64,000 nt of DNA, taken from the NCBI RefSeq assembly GCF_023078495.1, contig NZ_CP095742.1, positions 4,302,501 through 4,366,500 on the forward strand, in the 5' to 3' direction. The notes under the pieces are model-generated. The model saw only the letters and a list, made by a program, of their open reading frames with translations. It was not told where the DNA came from and did not search any database. This DNA comes from Luteibacter aegosomatissinici. GTDB lineage: Bacteria > Pseudomonadota > Gammaproteobacteria > Xanthomonadales > Rhodanobacteraceae. Position 1 is the stretch's first letter. Every line of letters begins with the position of its first letter. Positions 1 through 8,168 of the stretch are shown piece by piece. The translations under genes were made by a program, and so were the position numbers.

Positions 1-1281
1 ACCACGAACCACGACCTCTTCGCCCGCGCCCGCCAGCTGATGCCCGGCGGCGTGAATTCACCCGTGCGCGCCTTCAAATCGGTGGGCGGCGAGCCGTTCT
101 TTACCGCGCGTGCCGATGGCCCGTACCTGTGGGACGTGGAAGGCAAGCGCTATATCGATTACGTGGGCTCGTGGGGCCCCATGATCGTGGGCCATAACCA
201 CCCGGCCGTGCGCGAGGCGGTGGTGAAGGCCGCCCAGGATGGCCTGAGCTTCGGCACGCCCTCCCCCGCCGAAGTCACCATGGCCGAGACCATCGTGAAG
301 CTGATTCCTTCGGTGGATATGGTGCGCATGGTGAACTCGGGCACCGAGGCCACCATGTCGGCGATCCGCCTGGCGCGTGGCGCCACCGGCCGCAACAAGA
401 TCGTGAAGTTCGAAGGCTGCTACCACGGCCATGGCGACAGCTTCCTGGTGAAGGCGGGATCGGGCGCGCTGACGTTTGGCGTACCAACCTCGCCGGGCGT
501 GCCGAAGGCAGCGGCCGATCTGACGCTTACGCTTCCGTATAACGACATCGAGGCGGCGAAAGCGCTGTTCGCCGAACACGGCGCGGATATCGCCGGCCTC
601 ATCATCGAGCCGGTCGCCGGCAACATGAACTGCATTCCGCCGAAGGATGGCTACCTGCAGGCGCTGCGCGAGCTGTGCACGCAAAGCGGTGCGCTGTTGA
701 TCTTCGACGAAGTGATGACCGGTTTCCGCGTCGCCCTGGGCGGCGCGCAGGCGCATTACGCCATCAAGCCGGACCTCACCTGCTTCGGCAAGGTGATCGG
801 CGGTGGCATGCCGGTGGGCGCGTACGGCGGTCGCCGCGACCTGATGGAACAGGTGGCCCCGGCGGGCCCGGTGTACCAGGCCGGCACGTTGTCCGGTAAC
901 CCGGTGGCGATGGCGGCGGGCCTGGCCATGCTCGAGCTGATCCAGGCGCCCGGTTTCTACGACGACCTGGCGAAGCGCACGGCGAAACTTGCCGACGGGA
1001 TCGCGGCTGCGGCGACGAAGCACGGTATTCCCTTCAGCGTGAACTACGTCGGCGCCATGTTCGGCCTGTTTTTCACCGATGCGAAGGTGGAGAGCTACGC
1101 GCAGGCGACTGCTGCGGATGTGGCGGCGTTCAACCGCTTCTTCCACGGCATGCTGGAGCGCGGCGTCTACCTCGCGCCGTCGGCGTTCGAAGCCGGCTTC
1201 GTGTCGAGCGCGCATACCGATGCGATCATTGACGAGACCATCGCGATCGCGGACGACGTGCTCGCCAGCCTGAAGGCATAA
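1..1281 (+). CDS. hemL: Glutamate-1-semialdehyde 2,1-aminomutase (5' end cut by window)
   Basis: PLP enzyme that converts glutamate-1-semialdehyde to 5-aminolevulinate, the committed C5 precursor of tetrapyrroles, in the cytosol. The frame is open from base 1 and reads [20 protein letters not shown]. Aligned from memory with E. coli HemL, only the initiator Met appears to be missing. The PLP lysine is Lys264 of the visible protein, in [13 protein letters not shown], matching Lys265 of E. coli. The NSGTEA and FDEVMTGFR motifs of class III aminotransferases are present. The gene ends before a hairpin terminator and faces argD. An internal ATG at 40 exists but would remove conserved N-terminal residues. 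Confidence 0.97.
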   Translation, partial: TTNHDLFARARQLMPGGVNSPVRAFKSVGGEPFFTARADGPYLWDVEGKRYIDYVGSWGPMIVGHNHPAVREAVVKAAQDGLSFGTPSPAEVTMAETIVKLIPSVDMVRMVNSGTEATMSAIRLARGATGRNKIVKFEGCYHGHGDSFLVKAGSGALTFGVPTSPGVPKAAADLTLTLPYNDIEAAKALFAEHGADIAGLIIEPVAGNMNCIPPKDGYLQALRELCTQSGALLIFDEVMTGFRVALGGAQAHYAIKPDLTCFGKVIGGGMPVGAYGGRRDLMEQVAPAGPVYQAGTLSGNPVAMAAGLAMLELIQAPGFYDDLAKRTAKLADGIAAAATKHGIPFSVNYVGAMFGLFFTDAKVESYAQATAADVAAFNRFFHGMLERGVYLAPSAFEAGFVSSAHTDAIIDETIAIADDVLASLKA

Positions 1282-1298
1282 CGCAGACGTGTAAGGAA

Positions 1299-1329
1299 AA
1301 AAAACGCCCGGCAGTGCCGGGCGTTTTCT
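1299..1329. terminator. Bidirectional rho-independent terminator between hemL and argD
   Basis: An inverted repeat, AACGCCCGGCA (1303-1313) and TGCCGGGCGTT (1315-1325), is flanked by an A-run on the left and a T-rich run on the right. It can therefore end transcripts from both strands. It lies between the convergent hemL stop (1281) and the argD stop (1330). Confidence 0.85.
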
Positions 1330-2580
1330 TTAGGCCACCTTGGCCTCGCGGCTGGCGAACTCCGCCAGTGTCGCGTGCAGGCGTTCGAGGCCCGCGGCGG
1401 TTTCTTCATCGGTGATGTTGAGCGGCGGCACGATGCGCAGCACATCGGGGCCGGCCTGCAGGATGAGCAGGCCGTGCGCGGCGGCGATATCGAGCACTTC
1501 GCCGGCGCGCCCCTTGAAGGCATCGGAGAGCACTGCGCCGATCATGAGCCCGCGGCCACGGATTTCCGAGAACAGGTGGAACTCGTGGTTGAGCTTGTCG
1601 AGACCCTTGCGGATATCGTTCGCCTGGCGTTCCACGTTGAGCAGCACCGCGGGTGAGGCGATCTTCTTCAACGCAACGCGCGCGACCGCGGCCGCCATCG
1701 GGTTGCCGCCAAACGTCGTGCCGTGCGCGCCGAACTGCATCACCTCCGATACCTTCGGGCCGGCCAGCATCGCGCCGATCGGGAAGCCCGCACCCAGTGC
1801 CTTCGCCAGGGTGACGATATCCGGCGTGACATGGTCGTGCGTGTGCGCGAACAGCGTGCCGGTGCGGCCCATGCCGCACTGGATTTCATCCAGCACCATG
1901 AGCGCGTTGTGGGCATCGCACAGCTCGCGGATCTTCTTCAGGAAGCCCGGTGCCGCGGGCGTGACACCGCCCTCGCCCTGCACGGGTTCGACCATCACTG
2001 CGGCAACGCCACCCTTGGCGAAGGCTTCTTCCAGCGCGGCTTCATCGTTGAACGCCACGTAGCGGAAGCCACCCGGCAGCGGCTCGTAGCCTTCCTGGTA
2101 CTTGGGCTGCGCGGTGGCGGTGACCGAGGCGAGCGTGCGGCCGTGGAACGAGCCGAGGAAAGTGATGATGACGCGGTCTTCCGGCGCGCGGCCCTGGCCG
2201 GCGGCCCACTTGCGCACGAGCTTGATCGCGGCTTCGTTGGCCTCGGTACCGGAGTTGCACAGGAACACGCGATCGGCGAACGGTGCGTGCTCGATGAGTT
2301 CTTCGGCCAGGCGCAGCGGCGGCTCGGTCCAGAACACGTTGCTGGCGTGCCACAGCTTGTGGGCTTGCGAGACGAGCGCCTCGACCAGCTCGGGCTCCTG
2401 GTGGCCCAGGGCATTCACGGCAATACCGGCGCCAAAATCGAGATAGTCGCGACCTTCCGTATCCCACACGCGCGCGCCCTTGCCGTGGTCAAGGATGACA
2501 TCACGGGGGCGGTACACGGACAGCCAATAGCGCTTGCCCAGGCCGATGAGATCGGAGGGTTCGACAGGATGCGACGACAT
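1330..2580 (-). CDS. argD: Acetylornithine/succinyldiaminopimelate-type aminotransferase
   Basis: 416-residue class III PLP aminotransferase of the ArgD/AstC group. It interconverts N-acetylornithine and N-acetylglutamate semialdehyde in arginine metabolism, and may also act on succinylated substrates. Visible motifs are NSGTEANEAAIK, SFHGRT, EPVQGEGGV, DEIQCGMGRTG and the PLP lysine in LAKALGAGFPIG. The start MSSHPVEPSD at 2580 fits family length; the open frame upstream lacks family similarity. A sigma70-like promoter lies at 2706-2734, giving a leader of about 120 nt. Biosynthetic ArgD versus catabolic AstC cannot be settled from the sequence, since no other arginine gene is in the window. 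Confidence 0.9.
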   Translation of the reverse strand: MSSHPVEPSDLIGLGKRYWLSVYRPRDVILDHGKGARVWDTEGRDYLDFGAGIAVNALGHQEPELVEALVSQAHKLWHASNVFWTEPPLRLAEELIEHAPFADRVFLCNSGTEANEAAIKLVRKWAAGQGRAPEDRVIITFLGSFHGRTLASVTATAQPKYQEGYEPLPGGFRYVAFNDEAALEEAFAKGGVAAVMVEPVQGEGGVTPAAPGFLKKIRELCDAHNALMVLDEIQCGMGRTGTLFAHTHDHVTPDIVTLAKALGAGFPIGAMLAGPKVSEVMQFGAHGTTFGGNPMAAAVARVALKKIASPAVLLNVERQANDIRKGLDKLNHEFHLFSEIRGRGLMIGAVLSDAFKGRAGEVLDIAAAHGLLILQAGPDVLRIVPPLNITDEETAAGLERLHATLAEFASREAKVA

Positions 2581-2705
2581 GGAAACGACTCCCGGGCCCG
2601 GCCGCAGCGCCTGGCCCCAAACAGGAACGGATGGAATCGCACGGTACGTTCTGCGGTCCGACATCGATCCGATGCCCGCGCGGCATGGTGCGTCGCGGGA
2701 TCCCC

Positions 2706-2734
2706 ATCGTATAAGGCGCGGGCTCCGCGGACAA
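2706..2734 (-). promoter_or_regulatory. Putative sigma70 promoter of argD
   Basis: On the minus strand TTGTCC (2729-2734) is followed after 17 bp by TACGAT (2706-2711), an acceptable -35/-10 pair. Its -35 overlaps the left dyad of the element at 2732-2766, so a protein bound there could affect argD transcription. Confidence 0.5.
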
Positions 2735-2766
2735 CGGCTGTTCCGTTGCTGTAACGGCCTGTTACA
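2732..2766. promoter_or_regulatory. Tandem dyads, candidate upstream activating sequence of a sigma54 activator
   Basis: Two perfect inverted repeats of identical architecture lie side by side. They are CAACGG-N5-CCGTTG (2732-2748) and TGTAAC-N5-GTTACA (2750-2766), with centres 18 bp apart. They are about 100-135 bp upstream of the predicted start of the sigma54 transcript, the usual position of enhancer sites for Fis-type sigma54 activators. A further outer pair, GCTGTA (2748) and TACAGC (2773), extends the symmetry. Which protein binds is inferred; the activator gene at 2984-4321 is the obvious candidate. Confidence 0.55.
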
Positions 2767-2841
2767 CAACGCTACAGCCGATGAACGGCCCGGAAATGCC
2801 GGTCGGGTAGAAATTCCTTGCGAATCAAGGCCACGCCCGGG

Positions 2842-2857
2842 TGGCATGCGGCTTGCT
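2842..2857 (+). promoter_or_regulatory. Sigma54 (RpoN) promoter
   Basis: TGGCATGCGGCTTGCT fits the consensus TGGCAY-R-N4-TTGCW, with the invariant GG at 2843-2844 and GC at 2855-2856 in correct spacing. The predicted transcription start is about 2868. No protein-coding frame follows. A strong terminator ends at 2971. Confidence 0.72.
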
Positions 2858-2867
2858 CGCCTTCAGG

Positions 2868-2971
2868 GGAGGCCCCTGGCGGCCCACGCGGTTCGCTCGA
2901 CCGACGACCCTGCCAAGCCGGACGAGAGAACGGGAACTCCCGGTCCCCCAGAGGGCCGGGAGTTTTCTTTT
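2868..2971 (+). ncRNA. Putative sigma54-dependent small RNA, about 104 nt
   Basis: The segment lies between a consensus sigma54 promoter (2842-2857) and an intrinsic terminator with a T-rich tail (2963-2971), and is preceded by enhancer-like dyads (2732-2766). It contains no ATG-started frame with a ribosome binding site, so it is most simply a non-coding RNA. The 5' end can fold as GGGGAGGCCCC, and the 3' hairpin is GC-rich. The gene is convergent with the sigma54 activator, ending 12 bases before that gene's stop codon. The arrangement recalls the Vibrio LuxO/Qrr and Pseudomonas CbrB/CrcZ pairs, in which a sigma54 activator drives an sRNA. Transcription and targets are unknown. Confidence 0.55.
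2935..2971 (+). terminator. Rho-independent terminator of the putative small RNA
   Basis: AACTCCCGG (2935-2943) pairs with CCGGGAGTT (2956-2964); inner bases CCC/GGG can extend the stem. TTTTCTTTT follows on the plus strand. The minus-strand side lacks a T-run, so it is oriented for plus-strand transcription and not for the activator gene. Confidence 0.8.
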
Positions 2972-2983
2972 CCAGAGGTGCGG

Positions 2984-4321
2984 CTAGCGCAACTGATCGA
3001 GGGCCAGCTGGTGCTTCTTGCAGAGGCGGTACACCGTGACGCGCGACACCCGCAGCCGGCGGGCGCATTCGCTGATATTGAACGCGCTGGCCCGCAGGCA
3101 ATCGACGATGGCCTCGCGCTCGGCCGAGGTGCGCGCGCTGCCCAGGCTGTCGCGATCGATGCCGGGCAGGTCGGCGTTGAGTTCAAGGTCATCCGGGGTG
3201 ATCAGGGCATCGTCGGCGATCACGGCCGCGCGCTGCACCCGGTTCATCAGCTCGCGCACGTTGCCGGGCCACGAGAAGGCGTTCATGGCCTTGCGCGCCG
3301 CCGTGCTGAACGCCCGCGCACGGGTGCCATAGCTTTCGCGGAAGGCATCCAGGAAGTATTGGGCCAGCAGCTCGATGTCGCCGTTCCGTTCGCGCAGCGG
3401 CGGCATGCGCAGGCGCAGGACGTTGAGCCGGTAGAACAGGTCCTCGCGGAACCGCCCCTGGGCCACCGCCTTTTCCAGGTCGACGTGGGTGGCGGCGAGC
3501 ACGCGCACGTTCACCTTGATGGACTGGCAGCTGCCGATCCGCTCGATGGTGCCTTCCTGCAGCACGCGCAGCAGGTTGGTCTGGGCATCCAGCGGCAGGT
3601 CGCCGATTTCATCCAGGAACACCGTGCCGCCATCGGCGGATTCGAAATGGCCGATGCGCCGCGCCGTGGCCCCGGTGAAGGAACCGCGCTCGTGGCCGAA
3701 CAATTCGGACTGGACGAGGTTGGCCGGGAGCGCGCCACAGTTGATGGCGGCGAAGGGCTTGTCGCGGCGCGCGGAGAGCTGGTGCAGGGCCCGGGCGGCC
3801 ATTTCCTTTCCCGTGCCGGTTTCGCCGGTGATCAGCAGCGGCAGCTCGACGGGCGCGAACTTCCGAATATTCTGAGAAAGCGCCCGGATCGCCGGACTCG
3901 TGCCAGTCATCACGCTGGGCTGGTCATCGTCCAGCACCGGGATGCCATCGGCGGGCACCCGCTGGAGTGCCTGGCGAAGTGCCTGCAACGACGAGGCGCC
4001 ATCGATGAGTTCGAAGGCCTGGGGCAGCACATGCTGGATGGAAGGATCGTTCGCGGGCGTGCGGTGGCCGGTGAGGCCGATCCACGCCAGGCCCGGGTGG
4101 TTGTCGCGCAGCTCCTGGAGTACCCGCACGGCTGCCTGCGCGCTCGCGCGCAGATCCACCACGGCGATGGCCGTGTCCCCACATTCGGGCAAGGCGCTAT
4201 CCAGCCGGGCCGGATCGGCCACCAGCGTTCGCCAGCCAGCCCGAATCAGCCCGAAATGCTCTTCAACGCTCGGCCTTCCAACCCAGACGACGCAACGTCC
4301 CGTCGATTCCCCGCGTGACAT
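2984..4321 (-). CDS. Sigma54-dependent activator (AAA+ / Fis-type), pseudo-receiver N-terminus
   Basis: 445-residue enhancer-binding protein that would hydrolyse ATP to open sigma54 promoters. Residues 1-125 resemble a degenerate receiver (VVDLR at 55-59), possibly of the VpsR type. The AAA+ domain runs about 135-365, with Walker A GETGTGKE (166-173), sigma54 loop GSFTGA (213-218; usually GAFTGA) and Walker B FLDEIGD (235-241). A Fis-type helix-turn-helix follows at 415-436 (NISECARRLRVSRVTVYRL). The start at 4321 gives family length. The upstream 214 bases hold its promoter region but no clear motif. Its 3' end faces the putative sigma54-driven RNA, and autologous control of that RNA is inferred. 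Confidence 0.92.
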   Translation of the reverse strand: MSRGESTGRCVVWVGRPSVEEHFGLIRAGWRTLVADPARLDSALPECGDTAIAVVDLRASAQAAVRVLQELRDNHPGLAWIGLTGHRTPANDPSIQHVLPQAFELIDGASSLQALRQALQRVPADGIPVLDDDQPSVMTGTSPAIRALSQNIRKFAPVELPLLITGETGTGKEMAARALHQLSARRDKPFAAINCGALPANLVQSELFGHERGSFTGATARRIGHFESADGGTVFLDEIGDLPLDAQTNLLRVLQEGTIERIGSCQSIKVNVRVLAATHVDLEKAVAQGRFREDLFYRLNVLRLRMPPLRERNGDIELLAQYFLDAFRESYGTRARAFSTAARKAMNAFSWPGNVRELMNRVQRAAVIADDALITPDDLELNADLPGIDRDSLGSARTSAEREAIVDCLRASAFNISECARRLRVSRVTVYRLCKKHQLALDQLR

Positions 4322-4535
4322 GCCTGCTCCTCAAACCGTTCAGTGGCCTGCGCCGGCTGTAGCGGGTTCACCCTTGGACCCGCCGCCGGCACCCCCTGCA
4401 GGCCGGCAAGCCCCACACCACCCCGTGTCATGTCGTGCCACAGGGCGACGAAGTGACGTTACCCCGGCATGCAAAAACCGGCCATACACCAAACGGGCTA
4501 GCTCACACAGCGGTTCGGATGGCGTTTTGCGCTTG

Positions 4536-5351
4536 CTAGAGAAACAAGTCCGGTAGTAGAGGCTGGCCCGGCGTGACGGCGTAGTGATCGAAGTTCGTCA
4601 CACCTTCTTCACGCAAAACGGCTTCGTCGATCGCGAAGTGGCCGGTGTAGGACCGGGCGGGGCGGGTCAGGATCGCGTGCGCGGCATCGGCCACGATCTC
4701 GGGGGTTCGGCAGTTCTCGGGCTTGACCCCATCGATCATGCCGATCGCGGCGGTGGCGATCACCGTTTTCGGCCACAACGCATTCACCGCGATACCCATC
4801 GGGGCGAACTCGGGCGCCATGCCGAGCACGCACTGGCTCATGCCGAACTTGGCGATGGTGTACGCCACGTGCGGTGCATACCAATGCGGATCGATGCTGA
4901 GCGGCGGCGAGAGCATGAGCACGTGCGGGTTCGCCGCTTCCTTCAGGAAGGGCAGGCAGGCCTGCGTCACCAGGAACGTGCCGCGCGTGTTCACCTGGTG
5001 CATCAGGTCGAACCGCTTCATCGGTGTGTTCTCGGTACCCGCGAGCCAGATCGCGCTGGCGTTGTTCACCACGATATCGATACCGCCGAACCGTTCGGCG
5101 GCGGTCGCCACCGCCATGCGCACTTCATCTTCCTCGCGGATATCGACCTTGAGGGCGAGCGCCTGGCCACCCGCGGCTTCGATCTCCGCGGCGGCCGTGT
5201 GGATCGTGCCGGGCAGTTTCGGATTGGGCACGCCGCTCTTCGCGGCGATCACGACGTTGGCGCCATCGCGCGCCGCGCGCAGGCCGATGGCGAGACCGAT
5301 GCCGCGGGAGGCACCGGTGATGAACAGGGTCTTCCCGGCGAGCGATGTCAT
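4536..5351 (-). CDS. SDR-family NAD(P)-dependent oxidoreductase (HSDL2-like)
   Basis: 271-residue short-chain dehydrogenase. The nucleotide-binding TGASRGIG is at residues 13-20, NNAS follows, and the active-site tyrosine and lysine lie in AYTIAK. It resembles the SDR part of hydroxysteroid dehydrogenase-like protein 2 without the sterol-carrier domain. The substrate is unknown. It starts 10 bases after the stop of the LonB-like gene, so it is the last gene of an adk-mpl-LonB-SDR run. Confidence 0.88.
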   Translation of the reverse strand: MTSLAGKTLFITGASRGIGLAIGLRAARDGANVVIAAKSGVPNPKLPGTIHTAAAEIEAAGGQALALKVDIREEDEVRMAVATAAERFGGIDIVVNNASAIWLAGTENTPMKRFDLMHQVNTRGTFLVTQACLPFLKEAANPHVLMLSPPLSIDPHWYAPHVAYTIAKFGMSQCVLGMAPEFAPMGIAVNALWPKTVIATAAIGMIDGVKPENCRTPEIVADAAHAILTRPARSYTGHFAIDEAVLREEGVTNFDHYAVTPGQPLLPDLFL

Positions 5352-5361
5352 GGGGCGTTAC

Positions 5362-5967
5362 TCAGGCGCGCTGGAAGCGCGGGAGGATGTCACGCAATTC
5401 GGCGAGGCGCTGGAGCGGATCATCCAGCTCGAGCATGTGCTGGCATTCGTTGGGATCGAGCGGTAGCAGTTCGCACAGGCGGAAGCCGACCCAGCTCGCA
5501 TCGTTGTCCGCGCGGCCGGCGATGTCCTGTTTCCACGGCGGCCCCATCTGCTCGGCCAACCGCTCGAGGATGGTGGTGAGCAAGCCGAATTCCGGCGGCA
5601 CAGGCATCTTCGCTTCCGGGTCCCACGGTGCGATGTCGCCGCGCACCTGGCCATCGGAGCGTACGCGCGTGCGGGTCACCCGAAAGCGCTGGCCACCTTC
5701 GGCCACGATGCCGAGCAAGCCATCATCACGCGTGTGGAAATCGGTGATGGTCGCGAGCGTGCCGACCGCGGCGGGGATCGCCGGCTGGCCGGCTTCTCGG
5801 CCTTCCAGGATGAGACACACACCGAAGCCCCTGCCCGTGCGCGCGCACTCGCGAACCAGATCGATGTAACGCGGTTCGAAGATGCGCAGCTGGAGATGAC
5901 CGCCCGGGAACAGGACGTTCGACAAGGGGAACAGCGGAAGGTCGAGCGTGGGCAAGGTCGCGGCCAT
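5362..5967 (-). CDS. LON peptidase substrate-binding domain protein
   Basis: 201-residue protein consisting almost entirely of the N-terminal substrate-binding domain of Lon (LPLFPLSNVLFPGGHLQLRI, then FEPRY). It has no AAA+ or protease domain. Such stand-alone proteins are widespread and their role is not established. The start at 5967 (MAATLPTLDLP) was chosen because homology begins there and because it leaves a 10-base gap to the mpl stop, typical of an operon. Confidence 0.9.
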   Translation of the reverse strand: MAATLPTLDLPLFPLSNVLFPGGHLQLRIFEPRYIDLVRECARTGRGFGVCLILEGREAGQPAIPAAVGTLATITDFHTRDDGLLGIVAEGGQRFRVTRTRVRSDGQVRGDIAPWDPEAKMPVPPEFGLLTTILERLAEQMGPPWKQDIAGRADNDASWVGFRLCELLPLDPNECQHMLELDDPLQRLAELRDILPRFQRA

Positions 5968-5977
5968 GCCCACCAGT

Positions 5978-7336
5978 CTAACCTGCGCGCAGTGCGTCGA
6001 AGAAGCGCCGGGGCGCCCCTTCGAAACCGCCGTTGGACATGAAGATGACCTGGTCGCCCTCACGTGCCTGGGTGGCGAGGCTGGCCACCAGCGCGTCGAC
6101 AGTGGGGACGGTCGTGCCGCGCCCATCCAGTGCACCGGTCACCTTCGCCGCATCCCATGCCAGCTCCGGGCGGTGCAGGAACACCACGCCATCGGCATCG
6201 GCCAGCGACGGGGCCAGCGCGTCGGCATGCGCACCGAGGCGCATGCTGTTCGAACGCGGTTCGAGCGCGACCAGGATGCGCGCCTTGCCCACCTTCGCGC
6301 GCAAGCCCGCCAGCGTGGTGGCTATGGCGGTGGGGTGATGCGCAAAGTCGTCGTAAACCGTAACGCCGCGTGCCTCGCCGATCACTTCCATGCGGCGGCG
6401 GGCGCTGGCGAAGCTTTCAAACGCGGGAAGCAACGCCACCGGATCCGCACCGGCCGCCGTCGCCGCAGCGAGGGCGGCCAGCGCGTTCATGACATTGTGC
6501 CGGCCGAGCGAGCCCCAGCGGATCTCGCCGAGGGCCACACCCTGGCGGCTCACGCGGAAGTGCGAGCCATCGGCGGCGATGAGTTCGGCGCGCCAGTCAC
6601 CCGCATCGATACCGAACGTTTCCACCGGCGTCCACGCGCCCATGGCCAGTACTTCGGCGAGGTACGGATCCTCGGCATTGACGATGAGCCGGCCATGACC
6701 GGGCACCGTGCGCACGAGGTGGTGGAACTGGCGCTGGATGGCGGCCACGTCGGGGAAGATATCCGCGTGGTCGTATTCCAGATTGTTGAGGATGGCGATG
6801 TGCGGACGGTAGTGGACGAACTTGGAGCGCTTGTCGAAGAACGCCGAGTCGTATTCGTCGGCCTCGATGACAAAGGGCTTGCCGCCACCGCGACGCGCCG
6901 AGACATCAAAGTTGCCGGGTACGCCGCCAATCAGGAAGCCCGGATCCATGCCTGCCTGTTCGAGCAGGTGCGCGAGCAGGCTGGTGGTGGTGGTCTTGCC
7001 GTGCGTCCCGGCCACGGCCAGGACCTGGCGGCCGCCGAGCAGGGTTTCACCCAGCCACTGCGGGCCGGAGATGTAGCGCATGCCCTCGTTGAGCATGTAC
7101 TCCACTGCCGGGTTGCCCCGGGTCATGGCGTTGCCGACCACGACCAGGTCAGGCGCCGGCTGCAGGTGTTCGGCGGTGTAGCCCTGCATGAGGCTGATAC
7201 CCAGCGCTTCGAGCTGGGTGCTCATGGGCGGGTACACGTTGGCATCGGAGCCTTCGACCGTGAGGCCCAGCTCGCGGCCGAGCGCAGCGACGCCACCCAT
7301 GAAGGTGCCGGCAATACCGAGGATATGGACGCGCAT
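5978..7336 (-). CDS. mpl: UDP-N-acetylmuramate:L-alanyl-gamma-D-glutamyl-meso-diaminopimelate ligase
   Basis: 452-residue Mur-ligase family enzyme that attaches recycled murein tripeptide to UDP-MurNAc in the cytosol. The N-terminal GIAGTFMGG is the Rossmann-like UDP site. The ATP loop is GTHGKTTTTS (near residue 110), followed by the central LNNLEYDHADIF motif and the C-terminal YDDFAHHPTAI, all typical of Mpl rather than MurC. It lies downstream of adk on the same strand. Confidence 0.95.
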   Translation of the reverse strand: MRVHILGIAGTFMGGVAALGRELGLTVEGSDANVYPPMSTQLEALGISLMQGYTAEHLQPAPDLVVVGNAMTRGNPAVEYMLNEGMRYISGPQWLGETLLGGRQVLAVAGTHGKTTTTSLLAHLLEQAGMDPGFLIGGVPGNFDVSARRGGGKPFVIEADEYDSAFFDKRSKFVHYRPHIAILNNLEYDHADIFPDVAAIQRQFHHLVRTVPGHGRLIVNAEDPYLAEVLAMGAWTPVETFGIDAGDWRAELIAADGSHFRVSRQGVALGEIRWGSLGRHNVMNALAALAAATAAGADPVALLPAFESFASARRRMEVIGEARGVTVYDDFAHHPTAIATTLAGLRAKVGKARILVALEPRSNSMRLGAHADALAPSLADADGVVFLHRPELAWDAAKVTGALDGRGTTVPTVDALVASLATQAREGDQVIFMSNGGFEGAPRRFFDALRAG

Positions 7337-7384
7337 CGTTTAAAAGCCTCGCGGCCGGCGCACGCGGCGCCGGCCCGGGTTGGA

Positions 7385-7966
7385 TCAGGCGCTGGCGGCG
7401 CTGGCTTCGGTCAGGGCGGCCTTGATGCGCGCCGTGACCTCATCGAGTTCGCCGACGCCGTCGACGATCTTGAGCTTGCCGCGCTTGGCGTAGAAATCGG
7501 CGACCGGGGCGGTCTGGTCGGCGTAGATGTTGAGGCGGCGCGTGACCGTGGCCGGCTCGTCATCGGGGCGGTGTTCCGCCTTGAAGCGCACCTCGCAACG
7601 GCCGACGATGGCCTCGAACGGCACATCGAGCTTGATCACCACATCGAGCGGCTGGCCGATCTTGGCCAGGACGCCATCCAGCGCATCGGCCTGGGCCAGG
7701 TTGCGCGGGTAGCCATCCAGGATGAAGCCCGGCTTGGCGTCGGGTTCGGCGAGACGGTGCTCGATGATGCCCAGCATGATGTCATCCGGCAGCAGCTGGC
7801 CGGCATCCATCAGGGACTTGGCCTTCTTGCCGAGTTCGGTTTCCGCCTTGATCTCGGCACGGAGCAGATCGCCCGTGGAGATGTGCGGGATGCCGAAATC
7901 CTGCTTGAGGCGGGCGGCCTGGGTGCCCTTGCCCGAACCGGGGGCGCCGAAAAGCACGAATCGCAT
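7385..7966 (-). CDS. adk: Adenylate kinase
   Basis: 193-residue AMP/ATP phosphotransferase, 2 ADP to ATP + AMP. The P-loop GAPGSGKGTQ is at residues 8-17, followed by the NMP-binding segment STGDLLR, the DGYPRN motif and a short lid, as in the short, zinc-free type. GGAG lies just before the ATG on the minus strand. It is the first gene of the adk-mpl-LonB-SDR run and divergent from pfp; the 202-base gap between them must hold both promoters. Confidence 0.96.
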   Translation of the reverse strand: MRFVLFGAPGSGKGTQAARLKQDFGIPHISTGDLLRAEIKAETELGKKAKSLMDAGQLLPDDIMLGIIEHRLAEPDAKPGFILDGYPRNLAQADALDGVLAKIGQPLDVVIKLDVPFEAIVGRCEVRFKAEHRPDDEPATVTRRLNIYADQTAPVADFYAKRGKLKIVDGVGELDEVTARIKAALTEASAASA

Positions 7967-8168
7967 TGATGCTCCAATTTACCGGGCTGGCAGGGCTAAC
8001 CCCACCGCCGGGCACAATAAAATGGGTCCCAAGGTAACGGCAGGGGCGCCACCCCGTCAAACGGCTGCCACATGGCCGTGGCAGTGCGTCGCAGGGGCCG
8101 CCTTCAAGCCACGGCCACGCCACTCGGGTTAACCTCAGGCCCTCGACCGCACCAGAAGGAACCGCAGC

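Noticed and set aside
58-1215. Long antisense frame over hemL (385 residues)
   Set aside because: Arg/His-rich shadow of a real gene in GC-rich DNA; no family features, no ribosome binding site.
2935-2971. Hairpin as terminator of the sigma54 activator gene
   Set aside because: The T-run is on the plus strand side; the minus side has only a weak pyrimidine run, so the plus-strand small RNA is the better fit.
2818-3039. Frame over the putative small RNA (73 residues, TTG start)
   Set aside because: Its start is upstream of the predicted transcription start and it has no ribosome binding site; composition is uninformative.
2534-4318. 594-residue plus-strand frame over the sigma54 activator
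   Set aside because: Antisense shadow; the minus-strand product has complete AAA+ motifs.
5948-7969. 673-residue plus-strand frame over mpl and adk
   Set aside because: Antisense shadow; the opposite strand carries two complete, well-conserved enzymes.
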